DNA from: Chloroflexia bacterium
Lineage (GTDB): Bacteria > Chloroflexota > Chloroflexia > Thermomicrobiales > UBA6265
NCBI GenBank assembly: GCA_013698285.1
Contig: JACCVE010000467.1
Coordinates: forward strand, 1 to 5,613
Direction of reading: 5' to 3'
Length of the DNA stretch: 5,613 nucleotides
Shown: positions 1-5,613 of the stretch, piece after piece
Layout: each line of letters opens with the position of its first letter
How positions within the stretch are numbered: position 1 is the first letter of the stretch
Notes under the pieces: model-generated
What the model saw: only the letters and a program-made list of their open reading frames with translations
Database searches by the model: none
Told to the model about the DNA's origin: nothing
Translations under genes and position numbers: made by a program

Positions 1-1268
1 TCATCGCGGGCGCGTCCCTCTCGCTCGGGGCGCTCGGCTGGGCGCTGGCCGTGCTCTCGGGCGGGGCGATCGTCACCTCGCTGGTGGGAGGGGTGATCGG
101 GGACCGCCTCGACCGGCGGACGATGCTCCTGCTCGGCACCGGTGGCAGCGGGGCATTCTTCGTGGCTATGCCTCCGGTGATCGGGTCCGCGTTCCCCCTC
201 GCCGTGTTCTTCTTTCTCGGGGGACTGGCCTGGGGATGGTACGACCTCGCGGTGAGCACCCTCGGCGGTGATTTCGAGCGGCATCACCGTGAGACGGCGA
301 TGATCGGGTTCCACGCCCGGTTCAGCCTGGGCGCAGCGGCGGGGGCGATCGGGGCCGGCCTGGCGCTGACCACCGGGGCGACGGCCGGGGCCACCTTCGT
401 CGCCGTCGGCATCGCCCTCCTGGGCCTGTCGCTCGCCCTGGCGCGGTCACCGTTGCCCCCGACGGCCGGGATCAGCGCCTCGGGCGACATATCCTGGATG
501 CTTGACCCACCATCGTTGCCCGATGAGAGGGGTGTGATGTCGGGAGGCGATCAGCCGGGTCCGGCATCGGGCGTCCGGGCGGGGTCCGCCCTGCCCACCC
601 TCGGTGCCGGTCGGTTCGGCCGGCTGATGCCGTGGCGCACGGCGGGACCGGTGAGCGGCCTGTTCGTCGCGGCCACGATCGTGCCGCTGGCATTCTTGCC
701 AGACGCGGCCCTGGAGGGGTACATCTCCTACTATGTCCGCTCGGTCCTGGGCTCCGGCCCGCTGCTGGCGGCGACCGCGATCGCCGCGTTTCACCTCGCG
801 GTGGCCACCGGTCGCCTGGGCGGCGGCAAATCGCTGCTGCGCCACGGCGAGCGGCGGGTGCTGATCGGTTCGGGTCTCGGGGCGGCGGCGGGGTTGGGAC
901 TGGTGATCGCGACCGGGTCGCCCGCCGTCGCGGCGGTCGGACTGCTGGTGATGGGGTTCGCGTTGGCGCCGATCGCACCCATCGTCTTCTCGATGGCCGC
1001 CCGTTCCGCACCCGGCCGGGAAGCGCGGGCGGTGGCCCGCGTCTCGGCCTGCCTGACGGCCGTCTTCCTGGTCGGCCCGGTGGTGATCGGCACGCTGGCC
1101 GACGCCACCTCGACCCGGGTCGCCTGGCTCCTGCCGCTGGCGGGCCTGCTGGCCCTGGCGGCGGTGAGTACCCGCATCCCGGCGGCCGTGCTGCTCCCCC
1201 GGGGAGGTCAGAGTCCGGATGGGGAACCGGCGGCAGATGTCCCGGGAGGAGGTGACGACCCCCGATGA
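1..1268 (+). CDS. MFS transporter, 5'-truncated by the window edge
   Basis: This is an integral membrane secondary transporter; its substrate cannot be told from the sequence. The frame is open from the first bases (first whole codon at 3) to TGA at 1266-1268, giving 421 visible residues. About eleven hydrophobic helices can be counted, matching TM2-TM12 of a 12-helix MFS protein, so TM1 and the start codon lie upstream. The TM2-TM3 loop carries the MFS motif A, GVIGDRLDRR (visible residues 30-39). The stretches GLAWGWYD (73-80) and FHARFSLGAAAGAIGAG (103-119) resemble the G..D / HA..SLGA..GA pattern of YbjJ-type MFS proteins, as does GYISYYV...AFHLAVATGRL in the second half; this subfamily placement is inference. 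A hydrophilic linker of roughly 65 residues (148-214) joins the two halves. GTG at 51 is in frame but falls inside TM2 and has no ribosome site, so it is not the start. Confidence 0.87.
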   Translation, partial: IAGASLSLGALGWALAVLSGGAIVTSLVGGVIGDRLDRRTMLLLGTGGSGAFFVAMPPVIGSAFPLAVFFFLGGLAWGWYDLAVSTLGGDFERHHRETAMIGFHARFSLGAAAGAIGAGLALTTGATAGATFVAVGIALLGLSLALARSPLPPTAGISASGDISWMLDPPSLPDERGVMSGGDQPGPASGVRAGSALPTLGAGRFGRLMPWRTAGPVSGLFVAATIVPLAFLPDAALEGYISYYVRSVLGSGPLLAATAIAAFHLAVATGRLGGGKSLLRHGERRVLIGSGLGAAAGLGLVIATGSPAVAAVGLLVMGFALAPIAPIVFSMAARSAPGREARAVARVSACLTAVFLVGPVVIGTLADATSTRVAWLLPLAGLLALAAVSTRIPAAVLLPRGGQSPDGEPAADVPGGGDDPR

Positions 1269-1437
1269 GGACGAACCGGCGGGTCACCACACGCGCGGCG
1301 GGCGAGAGACCGTTTTCCTGCCCCGACGATGACGATGCGGGCGCGTTTCCCGGGGTCGGACCGCGCCCCGTGGGCGATGGTGGCGAACGCCGGTCATGAA
1401 CGGGGAAGCCCATGATCAGACGATCGGAGACGGCCGG
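1269..1437. other. Gap between transporter and SDR genes
   Basis: This is a 169-bp stretch between the transporter stop and the preferred SDR start. It holds a 7-bp inverted repeat (GGGCGCG at 1339-1345 with CGCGCCC at 1362-1368) around a 16-nt loop, but no T-tract follows. I could not find a convincing -35/-10 pair. An in-frame ATG at 1396 lies inside it and would add 14 unconserved-looking residues to the SDR. Confidence 0.4.
1426..1430 (+). promoter_or_regulatory. Shine-Dalgarno site that sets the SDR start
   Basis: GGAGA is followed by a 7-nt spacer and ATG at 1438. The in-frame ATGs at 1396, 1474 and 1480 have weaker or absent purine-rich sequences at that distance, so 1438 is the preferred start. 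Confidence 0.6.
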
Positions 1438-2271
1438 ATGACGCCAACGGACGATAGCGATGGGACACACGAGATGACCATGGGCAGCGCACCTGACGGC
1501 CGGGACCTCGCCGGGCGGGTCGCGATCGTGACCGGCGCGAGTAGGCGGCGGGGGATCGGGGCGGCGATCTGCCGGGCCCTGGCGGCGCGGGGCTCCGATG
1601 TCGCCTTTACCCACTGGGTCGCGGCGGACGCCTGGGACGTTGACCCCGACGGGCCCGCCGCCCTGGAGGCCGAACTGACGGCGATCGGGGTCCGCGTCGC
1701 CGCGGTCGAGGTCGATCTCTCGGCCCCGGAAGCCGCCGCGAAGGTGCTGGACCAGGTCGAGGCGCGCCTCGGGCCACCGTCGATCCTGATCAACAATGCC
1801 GCCCACTCGACGCGGGATGGCTTCCAGCTCCTGGACGCGGCGACCCTCGACGCCCACTACGCGGTCAACGTCCGCACGGCGGCCCTACTTAGCGTGGGAT
1901 TCGCCCGGCGCCACGCCGCGCGGGATGCCGCGGCCAGGCTGCCCGGGCGGATCGTCAATCTCACCTCGGGCCAGGGCCTGGGGGCGATGCCGGGGGAACT
2001 GGCCTACATCATGACCAAGGGAGCGATGGAAGCCTTCACCGTGACGCTGGCCGCCGAGGTGGCTCCCCTTGGGATCACCGTCAACGCCGTCGATCCCGGG
2101 GCCACCGACACCGGCTGGATGACGCCGGAGTTCCAAGCCAAACTCGTGGCCGGGGCCCCGATGGGTCGCGTCGGCCAGCCGGAGGACGCCGCCCGTCTGG
2201 TCGCCTTCCTGGTCTCCGACGACGCCGGCTGGGTCACTGGGCAGGTGATCCACTCCCGGGGCGGCTACTGA
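1438..2271 (+). CDS. SDR family oxidoreductase (FabG-like)
   Basis: This is a cytoplasmic NAD(P)(H)-dependent short-chain dehydrogenase/reductase of 277 residues from the preferred start. In order it shows the Rossmann glycine motif TGASRRRGIG (32-41), the structural NNAA motif (119-122; NNAG in most SDRs), an active-site Asn in HYAVNV (N144), the catalytic Ser in LTSGQ (S177), YIMTK with Y190 and K194 (Ser-Tyr spacing of 13, as in classical SDRs), and the DPG motif (219-221). It ends in TGQVIHSRGGY. The inserted RR in the glycine motif, and the LTSGQGLGAMPGELAY and DTGWM stretches, match a family often labelled 3-ketoacyl-ACP reductase, where the usual ending is IHSEGGF. True FabG normally has TGASRGIG, so the substrate is uncertain. 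The fabD gene 1.4 kb downstream hints at acyl chemistry, but this is weak. About 20 residues before the core are Asp/Thr-rich and may mean the true start is 1474 or 1480. Confidence 0.9.
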   Translation: MTPTDDSDGTHEMTMGSAPDGRDLAGRVAIVTGASRRRGIGAAICRALAARGSDVAFTHWVAADAWDVDPDGPAALEAELTAIGVRVAAVEVDLSAPEAAAKVLDQVEARLGPPSILINNAAHSTRDGFQLLDAATLDAHYAVNVRTAALLSVGFARRHAARDAAARLPGRIVNLTSGQGLGAMPGELAYIMTKGAMEAFTVTLAAEVAPLGITVNAVDPGATDTGWMTPEFQAKLVAGAPMGRVGQPEDAARLVAFLVSDDAGWVTGQVIHSRGGY

Positions 2272-2291
2272 CCGGGGCACGGTCGCCGGTC

Positions 2292-2307
2292 CGATGGGTG
2301 GCCATCG
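2292..2307 (+). terminator. Hairpin after the SDR gene, possible weak terminator
   Basis: CGATGG, loop GTGG, CCATCG forms a perfect 6-bp stem beginning 20 nt after the SDR stop codon. No T-run follows, so it does not meet the classical rule for an intrinsic terminator. It could be an mRNA 3'-end structure or chance in GC-rich DNA. Confidence 0.25.
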
Positions 2308-2387
2308 TAGGAACGGCCCATCCCGGCCGAGTGAGGGATACGGATGCTCGATGTCCAGGCGGAGACGACCCAGACGAGGTGCCCCGT

Positions 2388-2394
2388 GAGGAAG
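2388..2394 (+). promoter_or_regulatory. Shine-Dalgarno site that sets the DUF4037 start
   Basis: GAGGAAG has its AGGA core 7 nt before ATG at 2400. The same frame is open back to an ATG at 2298, but the 34 extra residues are low-complexity and hydrophilic, and that ATG has no ribosome site. The 2400 start is therefore chosen. Confidence 0.75.
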
Positions 2395-2399
2395 CGGTC

Positions 2400-3500
2400 A
2401 TGACCGCGTTCATCCCGGGATTGGACCTCGCGGAGACCTTGTACCGCGACGCGGTCGCGCCGGTCCTGGCGCGGGAGTATCCGGACCTGGCCCATTCGGC
2501 GGCCCTGCTCGGCACGGGGTCCGACGTGCTGGGGTTCGACACGCCGCGCTCGACCGACCATGGCTGGGGGCCGCGCCTCCAGGTCTTCGTCGGGGAGGAC
2601 CACGCCGGCCTGGCCGGGTCGATCGAGGCGACGCTGCGGGCCACCCTGCCGCATCAGATCGCCGGGGTCTCGACCCACTACGTACCGACCGATGAGGCGG
2701 GCGTTTCCCGGTTGGGGCCCGTCCCGGCCGGGGAGACCGGGGTGAACCACGGCGTCGCCGTGGTCACGGTCTCGCGGTTCGTCGCGGGGTACCTCGGCTG
2801 CCCCGCCGGCCGGGCGTTGGGCGTCGTGGACTGGCTCTGCTGCACCGACCCGGGTCTGCTCGCCGTCACCGCCGGGCGGGTGTTCCACGATGGCCTCGGC
2901 ACCCTTGGGCCGCTCCGCGAGCGGCTCGCGTGGTATCCAGACCCCGTCTGGCGTCACCTGCTCGCGGCGCAATGGCAACGCATCTCCCAGCACGAGGCCT
3001 TCGTCGGCCGGGCCGGTGAGGTGGGCGACGAGCGTGGCTCGGCGGTCGTCGCGGCGGCCCTGGTCCGGGACGCGATGCGACTCTGCTTCCTGATGGAGAG
3101 GACCTACGCCCCCTATGAAAAATGGTTCGGCAGCGCCTTCGCCCGGCTCGACGCTGACCCGACCGTCGGCCACCTCCTCGATGACGTCCTCGCGGCCAGG
3201 ACCTGGGACATGCGGGACGCCGCCCTGGGCCGGGCCTACCAGCGGCTGGCGACGATGCACAACGCCCTGGCGATCACGGAGCCGCTGTCGGCCGGGGCCA
3301 GGCCCTATTGGGACCGTCCCTACCGCGTGATCCACGCCGAGCGCTTCGTCGCCGCGATCCGCGCCACGATCACCGACCCGGACACCCTGGCCCTGCCGCC
3401 CGGCCTCGGCAGCCTGGACCAGATCGTCGATTCCGTCGATCTCCTGACCCATCCCAGGCGCCGGGCGATGTGCGCCCTCCTCTACGCGCCCGGTGCCTGA
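2400..3500 (+). CDS. DUF4037 domain protein, nucleotidyltransferase-like
   Basis: This encodes a 366-residue, probably cytoplasmic protein with no signal peptide or membrane helix. The N-terminal part looks like a DNA polymerase beta-type nucleotidyltransferase fold: FIPGLDLAETLYRDAV (4-19), then GTGSDVLGFDTPRSTDHGWGPRLQVFV (38-64), where G40-S41 and D53 fit the GS...D signature. The DUF4037 signature fills the C-terminal half: AQWQRISQHEAFVGRAGEVGDERGS (190-214), MRLCFLMERTYAPYEKWFGSAF (226-247), HNALAITEP (288-296) and GSLDQIVDS (337-345). The length fits full-length family members as I recall them. The second acidic residue of a classical D-x-[DE] pair is Gly here (G55), so catalysis is unproven. 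The family has no established function known to me; nucleotide or phosphate-group transfer to a small molecule or protein is only inferred. The gaps on both sides suggest it is expressed independently. Confidence 0.88.
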   Translation: MTAFIPGLDLAETLYRDAVAPVLAREYPDLAHSAALLGTGSDVLGFDTPRSTDHGWGPRLQVFVGEDHAGLAGSIEATLRATLPHQIAGVSTHYVPTDEAGVSRLGPVPAGETGVNHGVAVVTVSRFVAGYLGCPAGRALGVVDWLCCTDPGLLAVTAGRVFHDGLGTLGPLRERLAWYPDPVWRHLLAAQWQRISQHEAFVGRAGEVGDERGSAVVAAALVRDAMRLCFLMERTYAPYEKWFGSAFARLDADPTVGHLLDDVLAARTWDMRDAALGRAYQRLATMHNALAITEPLSAGARPYWDRPYRVIHAERFVAAIRATITDPDTLALPPGLGSLDQIVDSVDLLTHPRRRAMCALLYAPGA

Positions 3501-3520
3501 GGGCGCCGGCCACGGCTGAC

Positions 3521-3536
3521 CGGCGTGCTCACGCCG
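3521..3536 (+). terminator. Hairpin after the DUF4037 gene, possible weak terminator
   Basis: CGGCGT, loop GCTC, ACGCCG forms a perfect 6-bp stem starting 20 nt after the stop codon, the same geometry as the hairpin behind the SDR gene. No T-tract follows, so function as a terminator is uncertain. Confidence 0.3.
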
Positions 3537-3562
3537 CCCGCACCGATCCGGCAGGGGGGTCA

Positions 3563-3571
3563 TGCTAGACT
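3563..3571 (+). promoter_or_regulatory. Extended -10 promoter element for fabD
   Basis: TGCTAGACT contains a TGn extension followed by TAGACT, which matches TATAAT at four of six positions. It is a rare AT-leaning patch in a very GC-rich gap. No TTGACA-like -35 is visible about 17 nt upstream, which is tolerable for extended -10 promoters. Transcription would begin near 3578 and leave a leader of about 70 nt before fabD. Confidence 0.42.
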
Positions 3572-3632
3572 CCGCCGGTTCTCGGGCAGCCCGGGCGTGG
3601 GCGGTCGGCACGACGCGGTCGGAGATCGCGAT

Positions 3633-3639
3633 GAGGGGG
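3633..3639 (+). promoter_or_regulatory. Shine-Dalgarno site of fabD
   Basis: GAGGGGG is followed by 7 nt and ATG at 3647. A second in-frame ATG at 3683, just before the conserved MVFPGQGSQ, has only a weak GGTGAG upstream. The protein therefore probably carries about 12 extra N-terminal residues compared with E. coli FabD. Confidence 0.65.
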
Positions 3640-3646
3640 ACGACGA

Positions 3647-4627
<981 letters not shown>

Positions 4628-4845
4628 GGCGGCGGGCCACGCGTCGGCGAAACGTCGCTCGGCGGTCGCCAGGCACGCACCCACCGCGGGGCGCCGCTCA
4701 CCGCAACCATTTCAGATCCGTACGGTCGCATCCCGGGACGATCTTGAGCTGGCGAGCTCGGCGAGCGGCACCTCCAGGTGAACGTCCCCAATGTCCAGAT
4801 ACGGTGATGCGCGGCCCGGCACGGCCTGGCGCCTCTCCCCCTCGT

Positions 4846-4866
4846 TATTGATACCGTGTATCATTA
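4846..4866. promoter_or_regulatory. Fur-family (probably Zur) operator-like palindrome
   Basis: The core TGATACCGTGTATCA (4849-4863) is a perfect inverted repeat, TGATAC/GTATCA around CGT. Matching T-A and A-T pairs extend it at 4846-4847 and 4865-4866. Its 7-1-7 layout, with TGATA/TATCA ends, is that of Fur-family boxes such as TGATAATNATTATCA. It stands out as AT-rich in GC-rich DNA and lies 71 bp before the start of a zinc-type binding protein, so a zinc-responsive Zur repressor is the natural candidate. Fur or a Mn-responsive relative remains possible. Confidence 0.6.
4859..4864 (+). promoter_or_regulatory. -10-like hexamer inside the operator
   Basis: TATCAT matches TATAAT at five of six positions and overlaps the right half of the palindrome, so a bound repressor would block it. 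No good -35 lies 17 nt upstream. TTGATA at 4848-4853 looks like a -35 but has no -10 at the right distance downstream. If the hexamer is used, the leader is about 60 nt long. Confidence 0.4.
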
Positions 4867-4885
4867 CGGCGCCGTGAGGCCGGTG

Positions 4886-4905
4886 CGTGATCCGGGGGGA
4901 TCATG
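4886..4905 (+). repeat. Inverted repeat in the zinc-binding protein leader
   Basis: TGATCC (4888-4893) and GGATCA (4898-4903) pair perfectly around GGGG. The stem extends to 8 bp in RNA through one G-U and one C-G pair. It ends 10 nt before the Shine-Dalgarno run. As RNA it is a leader hairpin; as DNA its TGAT...ATCA ends repeat those of the upstream operator-like palindrome. Confidence 0.4.
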
Positions 4906-4915
4906 GGCCATCGGC

Positions 4916-4926
4916 AAGGAGGAGGG
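4916..4926 (+). promoter_or_regulatory. Strong Shine-Dalgarno site of the zinc-binding protein gene
   Basis: AAGGAGGAGGG overlaps two consensus cores and ends 7 nt before ATG at 4934. It fixes the start of an open frame that runs off the window, and rules out the earlier ATG at 4903, which is in another frame. Confidence 0.8.
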
Positions 4927-4933
4927 ATCGCCG

Positions 4934-5613
4934 ATGATTGGTGGACGATGGGCGCGGGTCGTGGCACTCGCGTTCATGCTGCTGACGCTGACGGGACACG
5001 CCGGCGCGAGGGCGGCGGCGCAGGGCAGCCCGGCGGCCGGAGACGCCCCGCTCGATGTGGCGGTCAGCTTCAGTATCCTGGCTGACCTGGTCGCCAATGT
5101 TGGAGGGGAGGCCGTCGCGGTCACGGTGTTGGTCCCGGCCGGGTCCGATGCCCACACCTTCGAGCCCAGTCCGGACGACATCGCCGTCATCGAGCGGGCC
5201 GAGGTGCTGTTCGAGAACGGCCTGGGGTTCGAACCGTGGCTCGATGACCTCTACGATGCGTCCGGCTCTGCCGCCGAACGGGTGGTGGTGACGGACGGCC
5301 TGGACCTGATCGAGGCCGGCGAGGGGCACGCGGACAAGGGCGAGGGTGCATCACCCGAGGCGGGGGATGACCACGCGGCCGGCGAGCACGATCCCCATGT
5401 CTGGCACGACGTGGCAAACGCGATCGCGATGACGGGGACCATCCGGGACGCATTGACCCGCGTCGATCCCGCGAACTCCACCACCTACGCGGCCAACACC
5501 GACGTCGCCCTGGCCTCCCTGGCGGACCTCGACGCCTTCGTCGTGTCTCAGGTCGCGGGGCTGGAGGAGGACCGGCGAAGATTGGTGACATCGCACGACA
5601 CGTTCGGTTACTT
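4934..5613 (+). CDS. znuA: Zinc ABC transporter substrate-binding protein (ZnuA/TroA family), 3'-truncated
   Basis: This exported protein captures Zn(II) (possibly Mn(II)) and delivers it to an ABC permease. The visible 226 residues run open to the window edge; family members are about 300 aa. A signal peptide is evident: n-region GGRWAR (3-8), hydrophobic core VVALAFMLLTLTG (9-21), and likely cleavage after ARA or AAA (25-29). No lipobox Cys is present. The mature domain starts LDVAVSFSILADLV (40-53). Metal-ligand histidines are seen at H74 (SDAHTFEPSP), H155 (DPHVWHDV) and H221 (SHDTFGY); the fourth ligand, normally acidic, lies beyond the window. Between them, residues 130-153 form an acidic loop with His at 132, 147 and 152, as in zinc-specific ZnuA proteins, which favours zinc over manganese. 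An operator-like palindrome precedes the gene, fitting repression when zinc is plentiful. The permease and ATPase genes probably follow outside the window. Confidence 0.92.
   Translation, partial: MIGGRWARVVALAFMLLTLTGHAGARAAAQGSPAAGDAPLDVAVSFSILADLVANVGGEAVAVTVLVPAGSDAHTFEPSPDDIAVIERAEVLFENGLGFEPWLDDLYDASGSAAERVVVTDGLDLIEAGEGHADKGEGASPEAGDDHAAGEHDPHVWHDVANAIAMTGTIRDALTRVDPANSTTYAANTDVALASLADLDAFVVSQVAGLEEDRRRLVTSHDTFGY

Larger units (their letters stand above)
4628..4933. other. 306-bp regulatory gap between fabD and the zinc-binding protein gene
   Basis: No credible gene is seen here. After the fabD stop there is a weak stem (4646-4659, GGCGA/TCGCT with one G-T pair) and another at 4746-4759 (GAGCT, loop GGCG, AGCTC), neither with a T-tract. 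The right part holds the AT-rich palindrome, a -10-like hexamer, a second inverted repeat and the ribosome site of the next gene. The sequence from about 4640 to 4840 has no other recognisable content. Confidence 0.6.

Noticed and set aside
1339..1368. 7-bp inverted repeat between the transporter and SDR genes as a terminator
   Set aside because: The loop is 16 nt, no T-run follows, and it sits about 70 nt after the stop. It is likely chance in GC-rich DNA.
472..1857. Long minus-strand open frame (about 460 codons) opposite the transporter and SDR genes
   Set aside because: The translation is Arg/Pro/Gly-rich with no recognisable motif. It spans two well-supported + strand genes and their gap. 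Long antisense frames are expected at this GC content.
2265..3611. Long minus-strand open frame (about 450 codons) opposite the DUF4037 gene
   Set aside because: It lies almost wholly opposite a gene with clear family motifs, has low-complexity composition, and matches no family I recognise.
4628..4840. Possible tRNA, small RNA or riboswitch in the fabD-znuA gap
   Set aside because: No cloverleaf, T-loop (GGTTCAA-like) or known riboswitch core could be recognised, only short stems.
4903..5085. Small + strand frame starting at ATG 4903 behind a G-run
   Set aside because: It overlaps znuA in another frame and the product is Gly/Arg-rich. The znuA start at 4934 has a far better ribosome site and a signal peptide.
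5323..5392. His/acidic stretch in the zinc-binding protein as a repeat or a frameshift
   Set aside because: The frame stays open and the family motif DPHVW follows at once. His-rich acidic loops at this place are typical of ZnuA.

Overview
This is a GC-rich bacterial window with every recognisable gene on the + strand. It has strong AGGAGG-type Shine-Dalgarno sites about 7 nt before starts, and codons that mostly end in G or C. The composition and the protein flavour suggest a Chloroflexota member of the Thermomicrobia/Sphaerobacter type. A high-GC actinobacterium cannot be excluded, and no phylogenetic marker is present to settle it.

Layout: (1) 1-1268, the 3' part of a major facilitator superfamily (MFS) transporter, with its first membrane helix outside the window. 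(2) 1438-2271, a complete short-chain dehydrogenase/reductase (SDR) of the TGASRRxGIG type, often annotated as 3-ketoacyl-ACP reductase. (3) 2400-3500, a complete DUF4037 protein with a nucleotidyltransferase-like N-terminus; its biological role is unknown. (4) 3647-4627, a complete fabD (malonyl-CoA:ACP transacylase), preceded by an extended -10-like element. (5) 4934 to the window end, the 5' two thirds of a zinc-type ABC transporter substrate-binding protein (ZnuA/TroA family). It has a signal peptide, a His/acidic loop and three visible metal-ligand histidines.

The gaps between genes are 169, 128, 146 and 306 bp when measured to the preferred starts, so this looks like a run of separately expressed genes rather than one tight operon. 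No shared pathway is evident. SDR and FabD could both touch fatty-acid synthesis, but they are separated by the DUF4037 gene and by likely promoters.

The most informative non-coding element is an AT-rich 7-1-7 palindrome at 4849-4863, upstream of the zinc-binding protein. It resembles a Fur-family (Zur) operator and overlaps a -10-like hexamer. A second inverted repeat (4888-4903) with the same outer half-sites, TGAT/ATCA, lies in the leader. No mobile element, CRISPR array, tRNA or rRNA was seen. Apart from the regulatory layout and the uncharacterised DUF4037 family, the region looks like ordinary chromosome.
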